A stretch of 64,000 bases of DNA. Source: Terana coerulea. Lineage: Eukaryota; Basidiomycota; Agaricomycetes; Polyporales; Phanerochaetaceae. Positions 22,618-35,202 of the stretch are shown in pieces (positions within the stretch are counted from its first letter, which is position 1; each line of letters begins with the position of its first letter). A program made the translations under genes and the position numbers. The stretch is from NCBI GenBank assembly GCA_024811115.1, contig JAKOGH010000216.1:310001-374000 (forward strand). Reading direction: 5' to 3'. Under the pieces are notes generated by a model. It did not search any database, had not been told where the DNA came from, and saw nothing but the letters and a program-made list of their open reading frames with translations.

Positions 22618-24240
22618 TCATGCCACGTCCTGCCAATCAGGCACCAACACCCGTCTGAACCTACAATCAGGGTCATGGAGCTCTTCTTCACGAGAGATTA
22701 CGAGCGCTGCAAGGCGGGCGACCTCCTGCTCGTATGCGCGTCCCCCATCGGACAGTATCCATCGGAGGAGCTGTTCCCTCTCCTTTTGCGAAGCGCAGAG
22801 CCAGAGGTCAAAAGTCTGCGATGGAGTGAGAGACACAGCGGTATCGTCCACCACGTGGTCTGTCTGCATTGCAAGAACCTCCTCCAAGCCAATTCGTTCC
22901 GCTTCGTCATCCCAACGTGCACCATCAATGCAATAGATGCGCAACTTGTTTCCATGTGCGGGCGTCGCAGGGCGGAACGTGCCCTGGGGGACATTTTGCA
23001 CAAACCACCTGAAGATGTGGGTGTATCTTTCGTCCAGAGGGAACGTGCACTCGCGGACTTGTGGAAAGTCCCAGAGGGCGTCGTTGATAGACTGCCAATT
23101 TAAGCTTTGGGTGAACTCCTCGACGGATTCGGCGGTGGCGCCCGTAAGGTGAAAGTTGATTTGAGGCTTAGCGATAGGACGCTGCCAGTGGATGAGGTTA
23201 TTGAGGTAAAGTTGCACCGAGATCTGAATATAATCTTCATTGTCTCGGGACCCTCCTGCCGTGCCAAAGGCAACAGATATGCCCTCTGAGAATTTTCTTT
23301 AGTCACAACATATCGTGTACATGTACATAGCAAAAGACGTACCCTGCAAGTCGCAATATAGTTCTGTGGTGGCAAGGTGGGCTGGCCTGCAATGGCAAGC
23401 GAGTCTTGTGACGAGTTGGGGCACGTAGCTGTCGAGTAGTTCGGGGTAGTCCTTATGCAGGGCTATGGAGGCGAACGCATAGAATGCCAGGCTTGCTTCG
23501 GCTTCAGGACCACCACAGTCTTGCACAGTCAGTTCTCGCAGCTGATGTCCGCATGCCCTGAATTTGATGGCCGACGCTGGGGTAATCTCATCGTCGAATG
23601 TGAGCCTGTCACAGTACACGCGTTGTACACAGCGGATACTGTAGATGAGTCGAAACAGGCCATGGACGTGGCGGAAGTGGAGGTTGGAGAGAGTCAAATG
23701 GAACACTTCGAACAGACGCCATTGTAGCGTGCGAGGTAGCGATGCGGATAGCGAATGTGGCGCGGAAGGGCCTGCGAGGGCGCCTGCACTAGGAGCAGCA
23801 CTGTGACTATCGGTCGTTCCAACTGAAAGCGACAACGTGAATTGCATGACGTTTCGGAACCCCGTCGTACTGCGGTTCAGCATCCTTAAGAGAAGATGAT
23901 GCAACCAGGGCTCCCATGGCGCACGCCACTCCAGGTTGAAGCCGCGTATACAATCCTCAATGGGACATCGGAGACCGCGGATGGGATGATTGATGAACCA
24001 CAGTAGCTGGAGAACGTCTTCCGGAGAGCGCAAGGATAAAGCGTTGAAGATCCACCAGCGGCACCTCTCAGCCCAGTATCGACAGGCCAGAGCGCACACA
24101 CCGAGCGTGCTCTTGGCTTCACGACTCCGTGGATAATGCTGTTCGCATAGCCCAACCACCTCCTTCAATATTCCATCGACGATCTCTGGAGGAAGGTTCG
24201 CTCCTGTGGCAAGAGACCTGGCTTCGAGCATGGCGGGCAT
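22618..24240 (-). CDS. F-box-like protein
   Basis: Two exons (24240-23343 and 23285-22618) give 521 residues. The N-terminus (ANLPPEIVDGILKEVV, then CALACRYWAERCRWWIF) matches the degenerate F-box seen in large mushroom F-box families, which link Skp1-Cullin ubiquitin ligases to targets. The rest has no clear leucine-rich repeats. It is rich in histidine, tryptophan and arginine at first, with a Ser/Ala-rich linker in the middle (about 23750-23815), and ends in an acidic region with PDWQDVA. The start is the first ATG (24240), with another ATG three codons later. Substrate is unknown. The gene sits between members C and D of the MYND array on the same strand. Confidence 0.75.
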
Positions 24241-24321
24241 GCTAGGCAGTCAGGGTGGAAGGGTAACCGTGACGGCTTGGTGTGCTGTGTAAGAGTTACT
24301 TATGATGGTAGAAAGCAAGGC

Positions 24322-25081
24322 GTTACTGTCGTTTGCAAAGCACCTGAGACAAGCGCCTTTCGGCCAAATTTGGACGTTTTGGTAGCACGGGTCACTTTCG
24401 TATCGTAGCTCACCCAATACACACCGTAGCCACTAACTTGAGACATTTAAAGTGACTTATTTCTCAATTTGAAAGTGCTCGCAACAAGAACGAGAGAAAT
24501 TGGTCAATTGTTGAGTGAGTTGGGTGTCCTGGACCCCCTCGACAACTTTTGAGCTGGGATGAAAGAATGACCTGAGCGTTTCGCTTTGGGAAGGTTGGAA
24601 GTGCTTTTGTTATGTTTTCTCAGGTGCCAGTACTCTTAGATTGACCTCGGGCGGATGTTATGTCCTCATGGTCCCGCTGACAAGGGTGCACGGAGTAAGC
24701 GCCCGTGAGAGCGCAACTGTATGAGAACACCACATCCGACCGGGACTGATTTAAGAGTGCTTGCACCTGCGAAAACATCATACAAGCCATGCCCAACTTG
24801 TCCGAAGCAAAACGGCTCAGCCGTTCTTTCATCCCAACTCAAAAGTCGTCGAGGGGTCTGGTGCCGGGTCCAGCATACCTAGCTTGCTCAAAAATCGGTC
24901 GTTTCTTCTCGTCCTTGTTGCATGCACCTTCGCATCAAAGAATAAATCATTTTCCATGTCTCAACTTAGTGTCTACGATGTGTATTGGGTGAGCTACGAC
25001 ACGAAAGTTACCCGTGCTACCAAAACGTCCAAATTTGGCCGAAAAGGCGCTCGTCTCAGGTGCTTTGCAAACGACAGTAAG
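24322..25081. repeat. 0.76-kb imperfect palindrome (foldback element)
   Basis: The plus strand from about 24323 and the reverse complement from about 25080 run in parallel to the centre near 24700. The outer 130 bases are roughly 93% identical (both start TTACTGTCGTTTGCAAAGCA), the inner parts about 70-75%. Left and right flanks share GCG next to the arms, a possible 3-base target duplication. No transposase is encoded. It looks like a foldback or MITE-like element or an inverted duplication. A transcript through it would form a long hairpin. It lies 325 bases past the stop of array member D, on the side where D's finger would be expected. Confidence 0.8.
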
Positions 25082-25405
25082 CGCCAAGGGCTGTCCGCGC
25101 GATGAGCCGAGCTGTGCAACATTCTTAGACTCAGTTCTAGGAAGCTTCATGGCGCTAAAATTTGACCGCATACATCTACATGGGATCCAACAGCGTCTTC
25201 TCAGGTTGCAGAGTAATAGGGTTTTTTTGCGGTGGCAAGCATTGCCCCGACCTGGGTCGGTCAAAAGGCAGCGAATTTCGTAAGGCATTAATGGAAAGGC
25301 GTTTCCATATAAACAACCTTGCAACGCGGAGTATAAGATTGCACCCAAGTCATCAGATTACGCGACTAACACACCGGAAACCAGCCATCCCGACTCTCTT
25401 CCACG
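25082..25405. other. Spacer between palindrome and member D
   Basis: No remnant of a MYND finger was found on the minus strand here, although that is where member D's finger exon would be expected. No other gene was recognised. Confidence 0.4.
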
Positions 25406-27014
25406 TCACGCACGGTATCCAAACTTGCGCTTCAAGCCATCTTCAGTAAAATTGTACGTTTCGCGGATGTCGTTCCACCACATCATCGCAAACTTCGTGT
25501 CACCTTTTGACTTGCGCAGCCGGCCCACCGAGGGGAGGTACAGCCGCTCGAGCTCGGCGCGGCACACCGCGTGGAACTCCGGCGTCGCCTTCCGCGGGTA
25601 CGGGCAGTCGGGCACGTCGCACGAGGCGACGTGCAGGATGTCGACGAGGTAGAATGTGTACGGACGCGTGACTAGCTGCTCGTCGGCTACATTTACAGTC
25701 GAGATGTCAGCGAACGGTGCAGTTTAAGTCCGGTGGTTCAGCACGTACCCATACCCTCCTCGATCGCTTGACACAGCGCATGTAGAGCCAGCGCGACAGA
25801 TCCTTCTGGAATTTGCCTCTCGGCATTGGCGACAAAGAACTCGCTGTCCATTTCACTTCCCCAGACGCATGAGCAGAGAAAAGAACAGGACGAGGCCTAG
25901 GGGTCTTACTGCAGTATTGTGTACCCAGCGCCGTACACTTCGAGCGACGCAGACTTGTCGCCCTTCTTGCGCTGGCGAATCATGGCGTCCAGCACCGCGT
26001 CCCAGACTTTGCCGGCCCACCACAGCTCGGTGAGCGGGAGCTTGTCCTTCAGCCAGCCGCTGACGGTGTCGATTTCTAGTTCGAGGTCTCGGTCCAACAG
26101 GCGGTCATCCTGCACGTTATGAAAGCAACACAATTAGGTGATACAAGCACGACTGAGACGACCTTGAGCGCACCCTCAGTTCGTACATCCGTTTCAGCAG
26201 GGTCTGCCCGCCTATGATCTTCACGGCGTCTTCGTATCGATTGGGTGGGAAGCCCGGGGCGTCGGTGATCAGATACAGCATGGAGATGGTGGTGTTCATC
26301 CATGTTCGATGCAGTCTGGGCGTCAGGATCCAGCAGTGCAGTGCGACGTCCACGGTCATCTTGTCATTAATGACTTCCCTAGAACCAGCTACTTAGCTAA
26401 CACTGCGAAACCATAGCATTTATGTACACTCACTTTTCAAGGTCAAAATGTCTCGTCATGACATGTAACGGTAGCATCACAACATTACGACGATAATCCC
26501 CGACCGGGCCCTCCTCCAGCAACGGGTCAAAGTCTTCTGCAATCTTCTTGTAGATTTCCTTGAACCTCCCCGCAAAGCTCTTCGCTATACTTCTGTCCTC
26601 TTCGCTCAGCGGTCGACCCATGTCCGCCAGCGTCCCGATATCCCACAGTGCGCCTGCGATGCCGGATAGGGGTAACTCCCAAGGTGCGGCATGCTTGGGC
26701 CTCGGCTCCCCGTTGTCAAACTTCTCGCTTCCTTCCGCTAGGACATACCCGTTGAGAATCATGTCGATGAGTGCGTTCGTGAGTGCAGCAGAGCGCTGAC
26801 ATCTTGCGGCATTGCGCATAAATTTGTAGACGAGACGGTTCAAGCACGACGGGTCGACGGGCTTCCCGTCAGTTCCGCATCCTCGTTGAGTGACTAGGAC
26901 TGGGTTGACTTTGTACTGAAACGAACTGTACAGTTCTTGTTTCTCCAGCTCGTATGGGTCTTTCCACTTGCATGGACAAACGTCCTGATGGAATATGTTG
27001 ACGAGGTTTGACAT
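25406..27014 (-). CDS. Array member D, lacks MYND finger
   Basis: From ATG 27014 (MSNLVNIFHQDVCPCKW) the N-terminal Cys pair, QRGCGTDGKPVDPSCLN, PWELPLSGIAGALW, DFDPLLEEGPVGDYRR, GGQTLLKRMYE and AMIRQRKKGDKSASLEV mark it as an array paralogue. The protein runs through the pre-finger helix (MWWNDIRETYNFTEDGLKRKFGYRA) and stops at 25406, exactly where complete members continue into the finger. Introns are short and GT-AG. The stop is immediate and clean, so this may be a stable finger-less form. The 0.76-kb palindrome lies just downstream and could mark the event that removed the finger exon. Confidence 0.75.
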
Positions 27015-27711
27015 TCCAGTGTGTCTGAAACTGCCACCGCGTCAGTAGAATTCATGTGGAATTCGAGAAGAGCAGTGAATCATACCAGGTATAGAGTGTA
27101 TGTAGTGTATCGACTAGAGAACTAAGAGTACTCTCACAGAAGAGGGGAGTGGCAAGTTTGGTCGACGCGTGACTGGCGTCAAAATTGATTGCCGTGCGCG
27201 AACAGTCACAGTGACGGTCACGGCGTCTCTGTAACGACGATTTTGTCCAGGCCCGACTAGTACTGTAACCAGCTGACGGCGAGCGGGGACTCGCGTACAC
27301 TGACAGACAGAAGTAAGCCAAAGGGGTGTTTGATATTGTCGCATGTTGAGCTTGCTAAGTAGCATGACGGGTCGAAGACGTAGAAAAAGCCGGGATGCCG
27401 AACGCCACAAACTGCCCTACCACGTGACCACAATGTGAGCCTCCTCGAGTTCAACGCCGAGGCCGCATGTTATGTTACGATGGACCGACGTGCGGCAGCT
27501 TATAAAATATGAACGGCTGTTAGCTGCAACGCAAAACGGTCGTAAGCCAGGTACCTCAAGTGTGGCCAGCAATAATACATTAACATTCATCAACATATTC
27601 ACACGCTTGCGACAAGTACTTGAGACAGACTACTTGTCGTACAACTTGAAAACCCTCAATCTGACACGCGAGTTGGACAATGTGATCCATTGATGTACTC
27701 GAAGCATCTCT
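27015..27711. other. Intergenic region between members D and E
   Basis: Promoter side of member D and 3' side of member E. Short frames are not recognisable; no repeat was noticed. Confidence 0.4.
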
Positions 27712-29524
27712 TCAAAGCCTTAACGTGATTACAGCGTAGCTGCAGATTGCTTTGTGCCGCTTCCAATGCCTGGGGTACAACGATTGTTGATCAGCAACGC
27801 ACATAACAGAAAATGGAGTCACAAACGTACGTTTTCTGGCACTGTGGAGAGCAGTACAACGCCACCTTGCACCAAGGACATTGCTTCATCTTCACCTCAC
27901 CTTCTTTTTTATTGCATTGCCCGTTGTGGCAGACCCTATCCCACGTCATAGCACGCTGTATGTCGTGCTCGTTGCCGAGGCCACCAACCGCGTTAATCAT
28001 AGCATCCCATAAGGTCTTCGCCTCTTGAGAACCGGGCCGCTGACCGAGTGCTGCACAGCGAAACGACATTTCCAAGAAGAGTTTGTGCACAGCCAAAATA
28101 CAAGCATTTTTGAGCGGTGTCCGCGCTCGTCCGTCCTCTGGCTGTTCGGCCGCCAACACGTGCTGAGTCCGGGTGATATAGATGAAACAACTCTGGTTCT
28201 TGAGGTTCTCGTTACCTAAAACATTGAATAAATACATCAGCACGTTTCGGCATACAGAGAATGCAGGCACACCGATACCGGCACCCACCATCCACACGAA
28301 GATGTCGAAGGCTTCCCAAGAGACCCTGCAGAGACTTGACCGATGGCGCTCTGAATGAAGAGCTTATCGTCTTTCGCAAGTGTTGATAGAAATGTTATTA
28401 CATCCGAAGACCGGACCAATGGTGAGACTCACAGCAAGATGTTGCATGTACCCGCTCCGATGCTAAGCGTTTGGAGAGCACTGGGAGAACGCTCAGTCCG
28501 CTCCTGCTGACGCGCCAATGCCTTCACCAAACTGGCTGGTGCCGTAGACCTAAAGAAGACGGATAGCAACGTCTCGTCGTGACGCAGTAGCATGGTGGCA
28601 GATTTCCAGCTCCGCTTGCAAGTCTCCATCGACGCTCCTCTCGTCCTAAACCCGCAGCTCAGCCTGAGTTACAAGCGACCCCTATCCCAGCGTCGGTATG
28701 ACTTACAGTAACCCATTTCTCGACGGCATTCACGATCATGTCAACGTTTTCGGCACCGATGCGATGCTCTTTCAGTTTCATCTGTTTGATGGAGTCGCGC
28801 GGAATTCTGTCCATCAGCTTGCCATCAGTTGCGGCCGGTCGAAGCCGTCCGGATGACGCGTTGGCATTCACGGCGCATTGGAGGCTCCATGTGCGCCCAG
28901 CAGGTCAAACCGAGATTCAACTGCTCCTGGTCCTTACGCAGCTCTCTATGGTACAAATAAGATCATCCACGGTGAAGCCGGTCGTACACCCAACACTCAC
29001 GGCCCTATACCCTTCAGAAATGTAAAAATCTCCAAGCCGCAAGGGGCGTAATGCCGTCGATGGTTGGCCGCGCCGTCTCCCTCTCCTATAAACGGCGACA
29101 TGTCCTCGCCGATCATGTCCAGAATCTTCTGACGGTTGTCGTACATGAGCTGCATAATCTTCGAGTCGTCAGGACCCGCATATCCGTCCTCTTCAGCACC
29201 AATGATGACATTGACAAGCCCCATGACAGGTGCTTCCCAGACGCACGGCTTTCCAAGGCCGTGCGCAGCCCCGAGCTTCGCCAACGGGTCGTTGTTGGAC
29301 GGGACGTAGCCGTTGAGCATGCCGAGGATCATTTTGAACACCGCAAAAGTGCGCTGTGGTCGCGTGTAGTCGACATGGCAGGACATCGCATGCATGTAGA
29401 TGGGATCGATAGGCTTGCCATTCGCCCCGCAGGCGCGGCGCATGAAGAGCTCAGTGTTGCTGTTGAACACGCGGGTCGCTTCAGCGAGCTTCTGCAGCTC
29501 GCGCATGGTGTGGCTGTGGGCCAT
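27712..29524 (-). CDS. MYND zinc-finger protein, array member E (complete finger)
   Basis: Starts at ATG 29524 (MAHSHTMRELQKLAEATRV). Unlike its paralogues it lacks the N-terminal CxC pair. It carries RRACGANGKPIDPIYMHA, VWEAPVMGLVNVI, EDMSPFIGEGDGA, LTCWAHMEPPMRR, IGAENVDMIVNAVEKW and SLVKALARQQERTERS. The C-terminal MYND finger is complete: CHNGQC, MKQCPWC, LYCSPQCQKT, an intron, then HWKRHKAIC and a short tail ending at 27712. Exon borders in the middle (28.2-28.7 kb) are not fully resolved. The finger is the best conserved part. Confidence 0.8.
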
Positions 29525-30260
29525 TTTGAGTTGGTGATGTGGTCAAGTAGCACTGAGGCAGACGGAGAGTGCAGGATGTCAGTGAGGCCGGTGCAGTGGT
29601 TGAACACCCACTCACGGTGTAGCAGAGGTGAAGGTCCACTGATCGATGACCGTCGTGGGCAGCGTCGTAGATATGTACTTGAGCTTGAGGCATAATACCA
29701 CGCCCATGTGAATGTGACGCCACTTGCGATTTTGTAACTGTCTTCCATGAGCTTGAGAAGGTGCGAAGGACGTCGCTTACACTCTCTTCGGGCGCCATAA
29801 ACGAACTTTCCGCTAATAGCGAGGGGACGTACCATATCTATCGCCTCGAACGTGAAGGAGAGGCTCGCACAGCTGTAGATGACGCATGATCAATAGGAGT
29901 TCGCGTATTATGTTATACACTGTGACTTACTGAGTAAGAACACCTTGGAGCGACTCGGACAAGACATTTCGTCCAATTGCAGGAACGAGCTTAAGAACCA
30001 ACAAGTCGAGAGCCCAGATAGAGCACTTCAGCTAACCGTGACATCTCAGGTAAGTACTTTCGGCTGCGATCCGGTGCCTTCATTTCCAGGTCTTCGCGGG
30101 CATCCTTCTCCCACAGTCGTGACTAACCAGTCAGCTGCTGCAGAATCATAGCAGATGTCAGTCTGAACTTTGCGGAAGGCGATACCATTCAAACATCTGC
30201 ACAAAATTGCGCGAAAGAGTCTTGAAGAAGTCTAGATGGTCTTGACATGGGTTGTATCAT
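29525..30260. other. Intergenic region between members E and F
   Basis: Promoter of member E and 3' region of member F. No gene recognised; open frames overlap the start of member E and are shadows. Confidence 0.4.
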
Positions 30261-32159
30261 TCACGAAATAAGGCGCAACGAAACACAGACACATGATCCC
30301 ATAGGTAGCTGAGTATCGCTCGATTTCCTGGTCTCCCGATAATCACTGGTGTACTCCGGACACAATGAGGCTTGTGCTCCCGCCAGTCCCTATGAACTTT
30401 CGTTATAAGAACCAAGGGCAATCAACGTGGAAGGAAGAACAACTTACGCTCTCTGGCATTGCGATGTGCAATACTTGGCTACTTGGCACCGACCGCATCT
30501 CTTCAACTTGAGGTTGACGTTGCTACGGTGAACGCACGCAGGGTTGCTGCACTCGCCATTCTCCACCCACTTCTGACGCAGGCCCGCTGCCGTGATATTG
30601 AGAGCGGCAGCTAGCTTGCCCCACAGTTGAAGGACATGAGTGGCGCCGGCGTTCCCGCTGGCGCAAGCTTCGATGAGGTGGTTCAGCGTCGGGACGTATA
30701 TCTTCTCCACCTGGGCCCGACAGGCGTCGACGAACTCGCTGCTGATTTTCACCGGGCACTCTGAATGGGAACATTCGAAGACGTGCAACACCGGCCGCAC
30801 ATACGCCACGAACTGCGAAGACTTCACTTGCTTCGCGTCTGTGCTGAAGCCAAGCTGTATTAGCCCACAGAAGAAGTAATATTGAAATAACGTAGGCCCA
30901 CCTTCCGCCCCTGCGATAATTAGCGACAAACCAAACATGGCAAGTTCCAACGAGCCCGTAGATAACTCGTCGATCGTTATCGAAATAAAAAGTGCAGGAT
31001 CATTGGACATGCGACTGTCACGTTCATATTATAGTTAGTGTGCTGTAATCTTAGGTAATACATAGCGTGCTCACCACAGTATCTTGAATCCTTGTTCAAG
31101 AGTGCCGAGCATCTGAGAAGGGTCGCCTCGTTCTTTTCTGGCGTTTGAGTGCCATTATCAGGTGCTTGTGCGTAGCATATGTCGTGCAGAATAATTTGGT
31201 ATAAGCAAATCGTCTGCAGAGGAAAACGTAGACGCATTCCAGCTCCTCTTTGAGGGCGCTATCTATCACATTGGGATCCTGCAAGTGAATGAGTCAAAGC
31301 TTGTCATAAAACAGTCCAGTAGACACGCACTGTCAGCCATAATTCGAATCGGTTGGCAAGGGTCTCGACACCAATAATCTGCATGGTCTTGAGGTGACGG
31401 TCCCCCAGCGCTTTGGAATCACAGAGGCAGTTATCATGGTCACGATACAGATTTGCGATCAGGACATTGATTAGGGAGCGGTTGGGATTTTGGGTATGAA
31501 TCCAACAGGTCAGTATCAGCTCCATGGTTTTCTCGTCCGCGAGCAGCGTTCTGGAGCAGAGTTAGTAATACACTCGGGCGCGACTGTGACCCAAAACGTA
31601 CTCGTGCAGTCCAACATCCTCGTGTAATCCAGCGTTTATGAGAGAGGACAAGAACGCGATTACGGTCTTGCGAATCGAGTCGGCATCCTCGCCCGAGGGT
31701 AGTTGTTTTACAAAGTCCTTCATGACGACCTCCACAACCTCTTTATAAAGCGTCTTGATAGTGCCGAAAATCTCATTGTCTTCTGGCCCTCGTACGTGAT
31801 CGTGATAAATGGCGGAAAGCGCGTTGCCGAGACCAGTCAACGGCTCAACCCAATAGCATTGCGGTCGACTAAAGGGGACAACGCCGAGGGGTAGCGGCTG
31901 CTCGGGTGGGCCAGGGTATCCGTGCGTGATCATACGAAGGAACGTCTCCACCAAATTCAGTGTGCGATGGCTCTTCTCTCGTACGATGAGGGTGATGAGA
32001 GCCTGGAGGCAGTCAGAATCCGCTGGTTCGCCGTCGGTGCCGCAACCACGTCGTATTGCGTCTTCCGGATTTTATCTGAACTTCTCAAAGGCCGGAGTGC
32101 ATTGCAGGAGTAATCTCCTCGCGTGGGCAGTTGCATTCGGGCTCCCAATAGTAGGGCAT
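30261..32159 (-). CDS. MYND zinc-finger protein, array member F, 5' frame disturbed
   Basis: The likely ATG is 32159 (MPYYWEPECNCPREE, with the N-terminal Cys pair). To reach the conserved IRRGCGTDGEPADSDCLQ the frame must change twice: one extra T in CCTTTGAG and one extra A in GATAAAATCC (32070-32095) restore it and give DKNPEDAIRRGCG, which matches a paralogue (NPESYLRRAFG). Downstream motifs are YWVEPLTGLGNAL, DFVKQLPSGEDADSIRKTV, LILTCWIHTQNPNRS, IGVETLANRFELWL and GSLELAMFGL. The finger reads LKRCGRC, KYCTSQCQRA, then DWREHKPHC after an intron, with a long tail ending at 30261. Both lesions sit in homopolymers, so assembly error is likely. Confidence 0.75.
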
Positions 32160-32830
32160 GGTCGGCAGAGTGACTCATGAGGTCTGCAAAGCTAACTAAA
32201 ACACAAGAGTAAGTGTCAGTTCCAAGACGACTGCACAGTATGGACAGAAGAGAGCGCACAGATGTAGTCGGGCTCGATGGGTCGCAGTGCCCGGACGTGG
32301 TCATTGTATGCGCTGAGCGAATAAAGGGCGAGATTGCGGTGGTCTTCGTGGTCTGCCAAAGGGAGGTGGTGGGGACCAGTAGATAGCGAATCTGGAAAAT
32401 CTTGTGGGCTAGCGAGCCACGCAAATTTGCGAGCAATCATTCTGGCAGTGATTTATGCGGAGCAGGAGATGTCGTCGTCGTCGTCGGATGAGAAAGGTAA
32501 AGCGCCGGGCGGGAGACCAAATCTGGTACCATTGCGCCGTACGGGCCACGACCGACGTATGCCTGAGTCATGTTGAGCCGCGAGCGAGCTTTGAGTTGAA
32601 CGAACGACCAGTAATGTTCTGCTTGTCTGTCCTCAAGCTTCAAGTTTCTCGGACTCAATTTGTCTCGCATTATATACTCCGCATCTCATATATATACAGC
32701 TGGAGGTACAGTCTATATAGACAAATGAAGAGCATCAAGGAATGTAAGTGGAAAGTCGTCACGTAAGGACAGATGAGGTAGGCTGAGGGTCGAGACTGAG
32801 TGGATCACAAGCGCGTTGCGAGGATCAACG
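32160..32830. other. Intergenic region between members F and G
   Basis: Open frames here (for example 32216-32440, minus) have no recognised domain. No repeat beyond a short GTC-rich run (about 32470-32486). Confidence 0.4.
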
Positions 32831-34668
32831 TCAAAACGAGCTGTAGGACATAGCGGAGCTGGATCGATAGCGAGTCTTGCCGTCGCACTGGTGTTTATGT
32901 TCCTTCCAGTCTCTGATATAACAAATCTCTGTTAGTGCGCGAAATCAAATGGATGATCGCAAAACTCACGCTCTCATGCACTCGTTTGAACAGTAAAAGA
33001 CTTCGAGGCATCGGCCGCATTTCTTCTTCTTCACGGTCATGTCCCCACGGTGAGGACACCAAGCGCTCCAGCAATCGCCTTCCTCGACCCATTTCTGACG
33101 AACGCTCTTGTCGGAAATATTCAGCGCCGTGGTAAGTCGTTTCCAGAGATTGAGAATGCCCCCAACGTGCGCGTTCCCTTCGCAATGCTGGACGATCAGA
33201 CGACGAACTGCAGGAATGTGTATCTTCTCCGTCTGCGCCTGTATGGCAAACACAAACGCTGGTGTTGGCTTCCCCACGCAGTCTTGTTTGACGCATTCGA
33301 CGACACGGACGAGGGCTTCCAGGTACCGGTAGTAGCCAGTATCTTCCAAGCCCTGCCAATTGCTGTGCCGACGACATACGCCATCTTCAGGAGGTTCTTC
33401 GACTTTCCGTGTGGAGATGTCCATATAGATCGCGGACATAGCGAGTTCGAGTGAACCCATCGTCAACTCATCCGATGCTCTGCTAACAAAGTCATCCCCG
33501 TGTCCATTCATGTCGCTATTCATGTTGGAACGTGATTAGCTTCACATGCGTGTGCAAACAGGAAGACATACGAGATCGTGGTAAACCCGAGCTCTAAGAT
33601 CGCCAGGGTCTTGGACTCATCGCCCTTCTCGATCTGACGAAGCATCGCCCAGAGAACATGCCTATGTGTTCTTGCCTTCGCAAAGACCTCCGAGTATTCA
33701 CGCGTATTCGCCAGGAAGTCATATATAGTCTCCATTTCGAAGAACAGCGAGTCGTCCACGGTATCCTCATTCTGTGGTTAATTGATATCAACGTGAACGT
33801 CTGATGTAAAAGCTCAGAGGGCACGAACACCAAGCCATTCCTCGAATTTGCCGGCCAATGTCTTCGCGCCGAGCACGTGCACTGCTCGAGTGGGTTGGTG
33901 TGTATTGGTGCCGCTGCCGCCGCAACATTCGCGATCTTGGTACAGGCCATGTATCAGAGAATTGACGTCGTCGCGATTCGGCGCCGTCATGTGTGTCCAA
34001 CAAGTCAAGAGAAGCTCCATCGCTTGCACGTCGTGCAGTAAGGTGCTGTAAATAGCATACAATCAGCATTGACCTCAGCGAGTGTGGTGGTGTACGGACT
34101 TTTCGAAGCTCGCATCAACCCGAAGGAAGGACGCAAATGTCTTTACAACGGTATTACGCAAGTGATCTGCATGGGGGCCAGCGGCTAGCAGTTTGGATAG
34201 GTCTTTCGTCACCAGTTCTAGGATCCTCTTGTGCTTGAGGGAGACTTCACGAACGATCGCCTTGTCGGTAGACGAGCTGATCCCGTTTTCACAGACAGCG
34301 AAGAGAATATTGATTATGCCAGCCAAGGGTAGCTCCCAGTGGCAACGCTCCAGGCTGGGTCTCGGGTCGACGCCAGTAGGAATGATTTGAGTGGTAGTAG
34401 TCGAGTAGCGTTTCTCCATCATGCGCGTGAGCGTCCTTACGATCTCGACGCCACGATAGCCAGGTTCCAGAACCAGGACAGTCGTGAGCGCCTTCAACAA
34501 CTCTGCGTCGACCGCTTCCGCATCACGTCCACTGGCCCGACGCAACGCTCGTGTACGGTCCTGGCGGAACTCTTGCACTGCGTCCGAGTCGGGGTCTAAA
34601 TCGAGGGGATCGCATTCACATTGAGGAGCGGATGGTGAGTAGTGGTGGTCTCGCTTAGGCATCCACAT
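32831..34668 (-). CDS. MYND zinc-finger protein, array member G (complete)
   Basis: ATG 34668 gives MWMPKRDHHYS followed by the Cys pair QCECDPLD. The usual GxDG box is altered (RRASGRDAEAVDAELLK). Then come HWELPLAGIINIL, DLSKLLAAGPHADHLRNTVVKTF, LLLTCWTHMTAPNRDDVNSLI, LGAKTLAGKFEEWL, HVLWAMLRQIEKGDESK and GSLELAMSAIYMD. Near the C-terminus are QTEKIHIPAVRRL and LWKRLTTALNISDKSVRQKW. The finger is CWSAWC, KKKCGRC, FYCSNECMRA, an intron, then DWKEHKHQC, followed by a serine-rich tail ending at 32831. An in-frame ATG two codons on is an alternative start. All visible frames are open; this is one of the two best preserved members. Confidence 0.87.
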
Positions 34669-35202
34669 GATGGGATGTGACTACATAGCCATGGGGTCAG
34701 AGTCGAACGCAGCACGCGACACGAAGGGTAAACCCACCGCTTATTGAGCAGAGCGGAGATTTGCCGCACTCTTCATGCGTGAATTATACCGCGTACAAAG
34801 GGCGCGGTGTACGAGGTAAATGGGGGAGGAGGAGAATGCGAGGGATAAGGTGGATGGGGTGGCCTGACGAAGGAGATGGACGGGGCGCAGTGCAAAACGG
34901 TGGTCATCGTCGCCTTCGCTTTACTCTACTAGTTCAGACATTGTTTGTCAGAACAAACAACGACGTGAAGAGACGACACACATTTGGGATGTGAAGTGGT
35001 CCAGGTGAAGAGCATTAGCGCCGTGGCGCCCTCCTTTCCTCGATCTAGTGCCATTTCCATAAGCGGACTCTGCAAGTTCGGTGAGCAGAGACAGCAACGT
35101 TTATCCTCGATTGTACTGGGCAAATAAGACCGAAATAGAGAGATGCTTGGAATTAATATTCGGTGCGGCAGGCATGACAAATGCTCAAGCGACATATTGC
35201 GA
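34669..35202. other. Intergenic region between members G and H
   Basis: Promoter of member G and 3' region of member H. Nothing recognisable besides short frames. Confidence 0.4.

Noticed and set aside
24947..25348. 133-codon minus-strand frame
   Set aside because: It runs partly through one palindrome arm and has no domain of its own.
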